Notes under the pieces: model-generated | What the model was told of the DNA's origin: nothing | What the model saw: the letters and a program-made list of their open reading frames with translations, nothing else | Database searches by the model: none | Translations under genes and position numbers: made by a program | In this document: piece by piece, positions 6,861 through 14,930 of the stretch | Layout of the letters: every line of letters begins with the position of its first letter | Numbering within the stretch: position 1 is the first letter of the stretch | Assembly: GCA_038533155.1 (NCBI GenBank) | Contig: JBCAZH010000030.1 | Coordinates: forward strand, 1-34,836 | Length of the DNA: 34,836 bases | Origin: CALBPI01 sp038533155 | GTDB lineage: Bacteria > Pseudomonadota > Gammaproteobacteria > Steroidobacterales > Woeseiaceae | Direction of reading: 5' to 3'

Positions 6861-9247
6861 TATGGGCCTTCCGGAAGCCATACAGTCACCGCATACCGGT
6901 GTCCCGATTCGACCGTCTGAATGGTATTGGATAGCATCTCGGTGCCATCCACTTCGATGGCAAGACCAGCCGAATGGCGAATGAATTCGAAGTCAAACAC
7001 CGCACCCCGGAACGCTCGTGTCACGGTGGCTGTGTCCCAATGCGGCGGGAGCTGCGGATCGACCACGAGCCCCTCATGGGCACCCCGCAAACCAAACAAG
7101 CACTCGATGACGATTCTGTAGCACCAGCTCGCGGCACCGGTGTTAATCAGTTGACTGGACCGCCCAGCCGTTCGCGGGTGCAGATCAACCGCACCGCGAT
7201 AATAGTTGGGAATAAACGTAGGGAGTTGGCCGCGACGTATTAAGTCCTCTTCATCGATCCCAGGGATTGCTTTCATTAAGGTCGCGAACGCAAGACCACT
7301 GCGACGAATCTGGTAGAGCGCGTAGATGTAGAACATCGCTGCATGGTTGTAGACCGACCCATTTTCGGCGTAACCAGGGTGTTTTTGAGTGAGTCGTCCT
7401 ATGTCTTCCACCATCCGAGTGTACGGTGGTGCTAGCATCATCGGGCCGAATGCGGTCTGCAGGTCACGCTCGACGGTCTCGACCAATTGTTCCGTTTGGT
7501 TCGTGTCCGCAACGTCGGCGAGTAATGCCCAACTTTGTGTGTTCAGAAACACCTGACCTTCGCTGTCTGCCGAGGTGCCGAAACGTCGCCCGCCGTCTGT
7601 AATTCCCCGCGCGTAACGATTCTCCGCCCAAAGGTGCTCGTTGATTGCGGCGCTGACACGCCGTGCGTGTGCAGCCAAGACTTCAGACCGCTCAACATGA
7701 CCCAACAAGCCGCACAGGTTCCGCCAGAGGTTGATGGCGTACACGGTCGCCATGGACAGCCAACCGGAAACGCCTCGACCTTTGTGCCCGACCATGTTCA
7801 TTGGGTCGCACCAATCGCCTTGTGCAATCAGACTGAGATGACGCGCATCCAAATTACAGAGCAACCAATCAAGCGCTGCGTCGACGCGCTCCATGACAGT
7901 TTGTCGGCCATATTGTGTCTGGATCACTTCGTCCAAAAAAGCCGTGTTGTTGGTCTCACGGACGTACGCTTCAACAGTCAGAGGGAGCCAAACCGAATGA
8001 TCGGTGTGAGGCACTTGGTTGATGTACTTCAGTGTTGCGTCCGGTGATAGGAGCACGCCGTCCGGCAGGCTGCCATCGGGGTTTTGCTGTGACAGCGTCG
8101 TTCGGATTGCGTGTTCAGTCCGACTCGGTTCGATAAATAGTTGTCCGAGCGCGTCTTGCAGGAAGTTTCTGGTCTGTGGGTCTGTCGTTAAACGTTGCAA
8201 CTCACCGTGGTAGCTAACCTGTCTCGGCAGCCAGTGATTCACAAAGCGGTCGAGTCGATCGGTCGGTGTTTTCTGCCGGGACACGGCGCTGCGTCGCACA
8301 CTACTCGGGCGAATCAAACGCGATGATGAATCCAGATGTTTTCGGCGCAGCGCTTCTAGCCCGGAGTACGACTCGGTCGCGCCGAAGGCGAATGTTATTG
8401 TCGCGCGTTGCTGTGGTTCCAATTCGCGTTGGAACTGCATCGCCGCGATTGGGGTTTCGTAGGTAGCGTCGTGACCTGCGAGTCGATCAGCCTTAAGCGC
8501 GTCCGGGTCCATGAGACCCCCTTCACCTTCAAACAACGCTTGTACCGTCTCGTATGCTTGGGGCTCGGTGTCCGCGGCCAAAAATGTCCACGCCTTCTGA
8601 TCGCGAACACTCGGATAGTCCGCCAGCTTTTGATAAGGGGGCACGGCGCGCGCGACGATGGCTCGATGCTCGGCGCTGTAAGTAGCGTCCTGACTCAACC
8701 AACTGAGATAACCAATGGAGAACACCGGATAAATCGACAACTCGCGTACGACGGGCGACGTGTTACAAACGGTCAACGTCCAGAGTTCCAGCGCGTCATC
8801 GTCCGCTAAGCGAACCGACCAGTCGATAGTGAGGCCGTTGTGCTCAACGTGCCATTCAATGCTCTGATCCGTGACGGTAAACTCGAAATGCTCGGCTGGC
8901 TTGCGTACCGGTTCGTAGGGAATCGAAAAACACTCGCGACTGCGATCATCACGTACATAGACGAATCGTCCAGGATGATGGGCGTAGTGCCCCAACTCGG
9001 GCTGCAGGAACGTCGTCGCTTCTAGCACCGGCCCTTTTGAATAGCTGGTGGGCTCTGGTTGCATGAATTGGACTTGCGCATACCCGCGGCAGGTGAAGCG
9101 AGCCAATAGTTGGTCGTTCCACAAAAAGCCGCTGGCGTGCGGCATTGTTCGAGGGCAACTGAGGTGGATCCGCGCGCCTTCATCGGAGTGATCGACCAAA
9201 GGGCGATCCGGATTCTGGAGTGTTGAAGAGCCGGGCTTAACGGGCAT
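6860..9247 (-). CDS. GH94 phosphorylase, probable cellobionic acid phosphorylase
   Basis: 795-residue cytoplasmic enzyme without signal peptide. The N-terminal half is the beta-sandwich (SGFLWNDQLLARFTCRGY, FMQPEPTSYSKGPVLEA, HYAHHPGRFVYVRD). The C-terminal half is the (alpha/alpha)6 barrel with the GDWCDPMNMVG motif at 477-487, which holds the likely general-acid Asp (D478 or D481), where cellobiose phosphorylases have DWND. GH94 enzymes cleave beta-glucosides with phosphate. Cellobionic acid phosphorylase gives glucose-1-phosphate plus gluconate. I favour that activity because the next gene, coupled by TAATG, is gluconokinase and because the N-terminal blocks resemble that subgroup from memory. 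Cellobiose, laminaribiose or other GH94 substrates remain possible. The start overlaps the MFS gene end by 11 bases. Confidence 0.82.
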   Translation of the reverse strand: MPVKPGSSTLQNPDRPLVDHSDEGARIHLSCPRTMPHASGFLWNDQLLARFTCRGYAQVQFMQPEPTSYSKGPVLEATTFLQPELGHYAHHPGRFVYVRDDRSRECFSIPYEPVRKPAEHFEFTVTDQSIEWHVEHNGLTIDWSVRLADDDALELWTLTVCNTSPVVRELSIYPVFSIGYLSWLSQDATYSAEHRAIVARAVPPYQKLADYPSVRDQKAWTFLAADTEPQAYETVQALFEGEGGLMDPDALKADRLAGHDATYETPIAAMQFQRELEPQQRATITFAFGATESYSGLEALRRKHLDSSSRLIRPSSVRRSAVSRQKTPTDRLDRFVNHWLPRQVSYHGELQRLTTDPQTRNFLQDALGQLFIEPSRTEHAIRTTLSQQNPDGSLPDGVLLSPDATLKYINQVPHTDHSVWLPLTVEAYVRETNNTAFLDEVIQTQYGRQTVMERVDAALDWLLCNLDARHLSLIAQGDWCDPMNMVGHKGRGVSGWLSMATVYAINLWRNLCGLLGHVERSEVLAAHARRVSAAINEHLWAENRYARGITDGGRRFGTSADSEGQVFLNTQSWALLADVADTNQTEQLVETVERDLQTAFGPMMLAPPYTRMVEDIGRLTQKHPGYAENGSVYNHAAMFYIYALYQIRRSGLAFATLMKAIPGIDEEDLIRRGQLPTFIPNYYRGAVDLHPRTAGRSSQLINTGAASWCYRIVIECLFGLRGAHEGLVVDPQLPPHWDTATVTRAFRGAVFDFEFIRHSAGLAIEVDGTEMLSNTIQTVESGHRYAVTVWLPEGP

Positions 9248-10586
9248 CGCGCAGCTCCAAGTCGTGCTGAATGCCAGCCAGTCGCTCGCGCGTCAGGCTG
9301 TATTGACTGACAGCCAACATAGCAATCAAGGCGAAGACGCCCGGCGCAAGCGTTTGCAATAAGTTGATGCCTTGTTGCGATGCATCGGTTTGGGCTTGGT
9401 TGGCCACATAGCCAAGGGCCGCCAATATCCAGAGCATCGCGGCGGCACCGATGGATGAGCCCAACTTCTGCGCGAACGTGGCGGCCGCGAAGGTCATTGC
9501 TGTGGCGCGCCGGCCATGCTGCCACTCGCAATAGTCCGCCGTATCGGCATACATCGACCAAGTGATTGGCGATTTGGGTCCGAGCGCAAGACTGATTCCA
9601 ATGTTGAGGGCGAAGATCAATTCGATTTGATCTGCGGGCACGAAGCAAAAAGCGACCGACAGTACCCCGACGATACCCAGTAGCCACATCAACAAGCGTG
9701 CTTTATCAAAATACTGTGTGAGAAAAGGTGCCAAAACCGCACCCGCGGCGTACGCCAACGATTGGCTCAGCAAATAGTTGCCTAGCAAGTCGCTTCGATC
9801 GACATAGTAAGTGAAGTAGTAATACGCCGAGCCGCCGCGCATCGTGACCGTCATCATGACGAGCATCGACAAAGCGAACAAGATTAACCACGGCTTGTTA
9901 CGTAGGAGATCACGAATGTCCTGGCTCGGATGGCTCTGTTGCCGCGCTGGCGGTTGGATACGTTCTTTTGATGTGGCAAAGCTCACCCAAAACAGGCTCA
10001 CCGCAATGGCACCGTACAATGCCATGGTGAGTTGCCAACCTTTTGCGGCATCCCCTTGTCCGAAATATTCGACCAGAGGCAGCGTGTACTTGTTCACTAC
10101 CGCGCCACAGGCGAATGCGAAGATAAAGCGGGTCGTGATCAAGGTTGTTCGCGTCTGGCTGTCGGCGGTCATAACGCCCGACAACGCGGAGTACGGTGTA
10201 TTGACGACCGTGTAGCACAGCATCAGCAATGTGTAGGTAACGTACGCCCACACCAGCTTGCCCCCGTCTCCCATGTCGGGGGTGGTGAACGTAAACACAC
10301 CTGCAAAAGCCAAGGGAAGTCCGCCAAACAACAGATAGGGACGAAACTTGCCGAATCGCGTCTTCGTCCGGTCAGCGACGGCGCCCATGACCGGGTCGGT
10401 AAATGCATCGACGATTTTGGTCACCAGCAACATGGTGCCGGCGGCGGCCGCGCCTAGGCCGAAGACGTCGGTGTAGAACGCGGCCAGAAACGACCCTAGG
10501 GTGGTCCAATACAAGTTGAACCCAAAGTCACCGACGCCGTAACCCACCTTCTCGTGATTCGGGATCTTGAGTTGGCGTGTGCTCAA
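9237..10586 (-). CDS. GPH-family sugar:cation symporter (MFS, MelB/XylP type)
   Basis: 449-residue, about 12-TM inner-membrane transporter. It begins KVGYGVGDFGFNLYWTTLGSFLAAFYTDVFGL and carries the family motif VDAFTDPVMGAVADRTKTRFGKFRPYLL (about 61-88). GPH transporters import di- and oligosaccharides or hexuronides with Na+ or H+. Directly upstream of the GH94 phosphorylase and coupled to the preceding halogenase-family gene (ATGA overlap at 10583-10586), it is the best candidate importer of cellobionate or cellobiose for this pathway (inference). Confidence 0.88.
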   Translation of the reverse strand: MSTRQLKIPNHEKVGYGVGDFGFNLYWTTLGSFLAAFYTDVFGLGAAAAGTMLLVTKIVDAFTDPVMGAVADRTKTRFGKFRPYLLFGGLPLAFAGVFTFTTPDMGDGGKLVWAYVTYTLLMLCYTVVNTPYSALSGVMTADSQTRTTLITTRFIFAFACGAVVNKYTLPLVEYFGQGDAAKGWQLTMALYGAIAVSLFWVSFATSKERIQPPARQQSHPSQDIRDLLRNKPWLILFALSMLVMMTVTMRGGSAYYYFTYYVDRSDLLGNYLLSQSLAYAAGAVLAPFLTQYFDKARLLMWLLGIVGVLSVAFCFVPADQIELIFALNIGISLALGPKSPITWSMYADTADYCEWQHGRRATAMTFAAATFAQKLGSSIGAAAMLWILAALGYVANQAQTDASQQGINLLQTLAPGVFALIAMLAVSQYSLTRERLAGIQHDLELRDAR

Positions 10587-12106
10587 GCAGCACCCACATG
10601 TTGTTGGAGACCTGCCAAAAACGCCTCGTGACTGGGCATGGTTTGCAATGAGTTAGCGATGACCGCATGCATCTGGCTGAGCCGCGCGCTCACTTCTTGG
10701 GATCCCAATCCGCTCACGACAGGATGATGCCCGCGGGGTTCGACGCCTTGGCCATGCAGGACGGCCAGCCAACTGGTCTCGGTAAAGAGCTCGTCGCGTT
10801 CACGGATGATTCGACCGTTTGCCGCATACAGGTCGATCTTGCGGCGCAGGTGATCGCTCATTGGCAAATTCTGGCAGTGCCGCCAGAATTCGGTGTCGTC
10901 GCGCTCCGTTTGGCGGTAGTGCAGCACGAGAAAATCGCGCACGTATTCATACTCCGCGCGCGTCGCCCGGTTGTACTCTTCGATGTCTGCGGCGGCAATC
11001 TCGCGGGTGGGAAACAGCGTCATCAGGCGTGCGATACCGGTCTGGATCAAATGGATGCTGGTAGATTCGAGCGGTTCGAGAAACCCGGCCGCCAGGCCCA
11101 GTGCCAATACATTGTGTTTCCACACGGACCGACGGATGCCCGTCGTAAATCGCAGCGGGCGAGGATCACCGATTGGTGGGCCCTCAAGATTTTCCATCAG
11201 CATCGCTGTGGCTTCATCTTCGGTCGTGAACCCGTCGCAGAATACATGACCGTTGCCGGTGCGGTGTTGCAGCGGAATTCGCCATTGCCATCCGGCATCG
11301 CGGGCAGTTGACCGTGTGAAAGGTTCTGGTGCTTTCGGCCGTTCGCAGCCGACGGCGACGGCGCGGTTGCAAGGCAATGAGTTCGACCAATCGTCATAAC
11401 CCGCTTTCAGCGTCTGCTCGATCAGCACGCCGCGGAAGCCAGAGCAATCGATGAAAAACTCTCCGGCGACCGTTAGCCCTGATTCCAACATCAATTGAGT
11501 CACGCGGCCGCTCTCCGGATCGACGTCGACATTGCGCACTCGGCCCTCAATGCGTTCGACGCCTCGCGATTCGGCATACCGGCGCAGGAATGCCGCGTAG
11601 CTCGCCGCATCAAACTGGAATGCATACGCAATAAACGCTAACGGTGAGTTGCCCTGACGCTTGTCGGGGCGCATGAAGCGGCCCGCTTTGGCCGCTAGCT
11701 CTTGAAGGCAAAACTCGCCCAGTGGCGGCGCGGTGGACCGCTGCGCTTGGTGCAACCAGAAATGGTGGAACGCAACCCCTTCCATATCCGCGCCGTAGTT
11801 GCCGAACGGATGAAAATAGCTATGTCCCTTGCGGCGCCAATCGGTGAACTCAATGCCAAGCTTGTAGGTAGCTTGTGTTTCTCGGACGAACTGATCTTCA
11901 TCGAGATCGAGCAATCGGTTGAACAGGGTGATCTGAGGGATGGTTGCCTCACCAACCCCGACCGTACCGATCGTTTCGGATTCGACGAGCTTGACGTTGA
12001 CGCCGGCGGGTATCATCAGACGCGCTAATGCCGCCGCGGCCATCCAGCCAGCGGTGCCGCCACCGAGTATCACAACTTCGCGAATGGGGGTGTCGTTAGC
12101 CGTCAT
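10583..12106 (-). CDS. Flavin-dependent halogenase-family protein (tryptophan halogenase type), copy 3
   Basis: 507 residues from ATG at 12106; the frame extends to 12304, but only this start gives the family N-terminus and an ATGA overlap with the upstream gene. FAD-binding GGGTAG at 15-20, GVGEATIP at 50-57, the catalytic-type Lys K82 in TYKLGIEF (equivalent of K79 in PrnA/RebH), the WQWRIP form of the WxWxIP motif that separates halogenases from monooxygenases, and LEPLESTSIHLIQ holding the Glu/Ser pair of the active site. The family halogenates indoles or phenols with FADH2, O2 and halide; the substrate here is unknown. Paralogs next to TonB receptors occur widely in proteobacterial sugar loci. 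It is the most downstream of four tandem copies. Confidence 0.88.
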   Translation of the reverse strand: MTANDTPIREVVILGGGTAGWMAAAALARLMIPAGVNVKLVESETIGTVGVGEATIPQITLFNRLLDLDEDQFVRETQATYKLGIEFTDWRRKGHSYFHPFGNYGADMEGVAFHHFWLHQAQRSTAPPLGEFCLQELAAKAGRFMRPDKRQGNSPLAFIAYAFQFDAASYAAFLRRYAESRGVERIEGRVRNVDVDPESGRVTQLMLESGLTVAGEFFIDCSGFRGVLIEQTLKAGYDDWSNSLPCNRAVAVGCERPKAPEPFTRSTARDAGWQWRIPLQHRTGNGHVFCDGFTTEDEATAMLMENLEGPPIGDPRPLRFTTGIRRSVWKHNVLALGLAAGFLEPLESTSIHLIQTGIARLMTLFPTREIAAADIEEYNRATRAEYEYVRDFLVLHYRQTERDDTEFWRHCQNLPMSDHLRRKIDLYAANGRIIRERDELFTETSWLAVLHGQGVEPRGHHPVVSGLGSQEVSARLSQMHAVIANSLQTMPSHEAFLAGLQQHVGAA

Positions 12107-13617
12107 GCGATTTGTTCCATCGGTGATTTCGGTTCGCAAAAGCGCTTGAGGTAAGCCGCGTGTGGCGGCATGTGTTCGGCGGCTGCGCTGTAGACACTTG
12201 CCATCTCCTGGATTTGCTGCCGGACCCGAGCGGCGTTCAGCGACGCGATCAGAGGGTGATGCGATTTCGGTCTCAGGCCCTGGCCTAGCATCACCGCCAC
12301 CCAACTGGTTTCAGTAAACAGGTCCGCGCGGTGCGCGAACCACTGTCCGCGGTGTAGAAACCCGTTGATCCGTTCTGCCAAAGAGTCGGGTATTGGCGCT
12401 TCAGCAACTGCCCGCCAGAATGGAGAATCGTCGCGCACAGATGCGTGGTAGTGCAGGATGACGAAGTCGCGCACATCGTCGAAGAGTCTCGACATCAATT
12501 GGTTGTATTGACGCCGACTCGGTGCGTGGTCATCGGTGCCTGGGAACAGTGCGAGCAGCTTGCTAATGCCTTCTTGAATCAAGTGAATGCTGGTCGACTC
12601 AAGGGGTTCCAAGAACCCGGCGGATAGGCCAATCGCCACGCAGTTGTGCGACCAGAATTGGCTGTGTCGCCCAGTCTTGAAGCGCAGCCCACGCGGTTCG
12701 TCGGTTGGTTGTGTGTCAAGGTGCTCCAGCAGTGTCCGGCTCGCTGCTTCGTCGGTTGTGAACGCGCTGCAATACACGTGGCCGTTGCCGGTGCGATGTT
12801 GCAGCGGGATGCGCCATTGCCAACCACAGTCATGCGCCGTCGAACGTGTACTGGATTCGAGACGGGGCGCTGACTGACTAGGGATGGCGAACGCGCGATC
12901 ACAAGGCAACCAGTGCGACCAGTCCTGCCAATCTGCATTGAGGGTTTGCTCGAGGAGCAATGCTCTAAAACCGCTGCAATCGACAAAAAAATCGCCACCG
13001 ATGGTTCGACCATCGTCGAGCGACAAGCTTCGGATATCGCCACTACCGCCATCTCGCACGACGTCGGTGATCTTACCTTCGATCCGTTGAACCCCGCGTT
13101 GCTCGGCGTACGATCTCAGGAAGTTGGCGTAAAGACCGGCATCGATATGATAAGCATGTCGCAACTGGCTGAGCGGGGAGTTCGCCGCGTCCATACGCGG
13201 TTGCATGAAGCGGGCGCGAGCCGCAGCCTGCGCGCCGATGGAAAACGTGTCGAGGGCGGTCGGTTCGCCTAACCAATGCCATATCTGATGGAATCCAAGC
13301 CCGTCGATGTCAAAACCGAACGCGCTGAAGGGGTGGAAATAACGCGAGCCGCGTTGCCCCCAGTTAATGAAATCGATCCCGAGCTTATATGTGCCGCCAG
13401 TCGCTGAAAGGAACTCGTGTTCGTCAATACCGAGCATGTGATTGAAATCAGCTAACGGTGGAATTGTCGCCTCACCGACCCCGACGGTTCCGATCTGCTC
13501 TGACTCAACGAGTGTGACGGTTGTCGTTTTTGGGGCGAAGCGGGACAGCGCGGCGGCGGTCATCCAACCCGCAGTGCCGCCTCCGGCAATGACCAATCTC
13601 TGAGGTGCGCAACCCAA
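12103..13617 (-). CDS. Flavin-dependent halogenase-family protein, copy 2 (TTG start)
   Basis: 504 residues. The start appears to be TTG at 13617, two bases after the stop of the degenerate paralog; no ATG lies before the FAD motif. Motifs are complete: GGGTAG at 12-17, GVGEATIP at 46-53, catalytic-type Lys K78 in TYKLGIDF, HPFSAFG in place of HPFGNYG, WQWRIPLQHRTGNG, and FLEPLESTSIHLIQ. It therefore looks competent for flavin-dependent halogenation, with unknown substrate. It overlaps copy 3 by ATGA at 12103-12106. The rare start codon and tight spacing suggest translation by reinitiation from the upstream gene. Confidence 0.86.
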   Translation of the reverse strand: MGCAPQRLVIAGGGTAGWMTAAALSRFAPKTTTVTLVESEQIGTVGVGEATIPPLADFNHMLGIDEHEFLSATGGTYKLGIDFINWGQRGSRYFHPFSAFGFDIDGLGFHQIWHWLGEPTALDTFSIGAQAAARARFMQPRMDAANSPLSQLRHAYHIDAGLYANFLRSYAEQRGVQRIEGKITDVVRDGGSGDIRSLSLDDGRTIGGDFFVDCSGFRALLLEQTLNADWQDWSHWLPCDRAFAIPSQSAPRLESSTRSTAHDCGWQWRIPLQHRTGNGHVYCSAFTTDEAASRTLLEHLDTQPTDEPRGLRFKTGRHSQFWSHNCVAIGLSAGFLEPLESTSIHLIQEGISKLLALFPGTDDHAPSRRQYNQLMSRLFDDVRDFVILHYHASVRDDSPFWRAVAEAPIPDSLAERINGFLHRGQWFAHRADLFTETSWVAVMLGQGLRPKSHHPLIASLNAARVRQQIQEMASVYSAAAEHMPPHAAYLKRFCEPKSPMEQIA

Positions 13618-13619
13618 CG

Positions 13620-14930
13620 CTACTGCCCCGCCTGTTGCGCAGCCGCGAGATAGTCGGTGAGCTTGGGGAACCCAGACGTGATCCGAACGATCTCAGCGCG
13701 CAACCGCGCGCAGTGTTGCGTTCGCGACTTCGCTGGAAGCCGTTCCGCCAGTGGGTCATGGTTCTGTGGGTAGTGATTCAGTGCCATTAAGAGACCGATC
13801 CAATCCCATCGATTCAGCAAATCGCTATCCGGGTCATGCCATGCGCCCCGTTTGCACCAAAGGCTAAGCGCTGCCTCCGGAGTCGCATCGGACGGCCTGC
13901 CGAGCGCCGTTTCGACCAGCGCGTTGGCGGAGGCAAGCAGATCGACATCAGCAGCGAACTGGCGGTTGAACGCACGTCGATGGTGGTCCAGATCACGGGA
14001 TGGTGGCAACCATTCTGCCAGGCGTCGAATCGAACGCATCAGTAGGCTCGAGTACCAGGGTAGCAACGGAGGCAGAGCATGGGCGGCCGCGCCGATGCGC
14101 ACGACATTGCCTTCCCATGGAGTTCGACTGGCGCTCGACCGCGTGTGATCGAAACGTGTCAGGATGGTTCGATCTGCAAGGGGTGTAACCCGCAGCCATG
14201 CGGGTCCTTCGTCTTCCACCTTGTAGGTCGGAAGCGGTGCGACCGTGTCTTCAGACTGCGCGTGCAGCCACGGCGATTCGCCGTCGGATCGAGACCCACT
14301 GGCATCAATTACGATATCGGCGTCAAGCGATTCGCTGTCGGTGAACACGAGTTTGTGGGCATTGTGCGTCGGGGACCATTGGTTCGAATCGATGGGCGCC
14401 GTGACGCGAATCCCTCGTGACTCGAATTGCCGACTCAATAGATCCACCAGCGCTGGAACATCCACGAGGCGCGTAAACTCGTGCTGCAGCGACCCGATGG
14501 CGTTGCGAGCAACGGGTGGCGCAAACTGCGCGCCTTGCATGGCTTGCCAAGCCGGTGAGTACGCGAAATAGGATTCTTGTCGATCGGTGAGGAGCCAATG
14601 GTGGTGGAAATCGGCGCCGGCGAAGTCCATCCCCACCGAGCCAAACGGCAACGTATGGTCTCCCAACGCGACACCGAGTGCGAAACTCGCGCTGCACGCC
14701 TGCAACAAAGTCAGATCGGAAATTCCCAGTGCGCCGAGTAAATCATCGGGTCGCGCCGGTAAGGTGGCGTAAGCAAAGTCGCAAGCCTCTGCACCCGGGC
14801 AAGGCGCGAGAACGATTCGAATGCCTGTCCCGCGACAAGCTTGGCCCAGCCACAACGCCGCGAGCGTGCCCTCGAATCCAGCTCCGACGATCGCAATGGT
14901 CTGCAAGCTTCGCGTTCTGGCTGATCTCAC
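13620..14930 (-). CDS. Degenerate halogenase paralog lacking catalytic motifs (GTG start)
   Basis: 436 residues from GTG at 14930, which overlaps the stop of copy 1 as GTGA; a TTG at 14948 is the alternative. The FAD-type loop GAGFEG is kept (17-22), and so are HHHWL near 113 and the ADIVIDASGSR segment corresponding to FVDCSGFR in the full copies. The Lys of T(Y/F)KLGI is replaced by Ala (A84 in ASFALGV), the WxWxIP motif reads AWLRVTP, and the LEPLESTS block reads LPPLLPWYSS. It is about 70 residues shorter than its neighbours. It is uninterrupted and tightly embedded, so it is probably a maintained partner or a changed enzyme rather than decay (inference). Confidence 0.75.
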   Translation of the reverse strand: MRSARTRSLQTIAIVGAGFEGTLAALWLGQACRGTGIRIVLAPCPGAEACDFAYATLPARPDDLLGALGISDLTLLQACSASFALGVALGDHTLPFGSVGMDFAGADFHHHWLLTDRQESYFAYSPAWQAMQGAQFAPPVARNAIGSLQHEFTRLVDVPALVDLLSRQFESRGIRVTAPIDSNQWSPTHNAHKLVFTDSESLDADIVIDASGSRSDGESPWLHAQSEDTVAPLPTYKVEDEGPAWLRVTPLADRTILTRFDHTRSSASRTPWEGNVVRIGAAAHALPPLLPWYSSLLMRSIRRLAEWLPPSRDLDHHRRAFNRQFAADVDLLASANALVETALGRPSDATPEAALSLWCKRGAWHDPDSDLLNRWDWIGLLMALNHYPQNHDPLAERLPAKSRTQHCARLRAEIVRITSGFPKLTDYLAAAQQAGQ

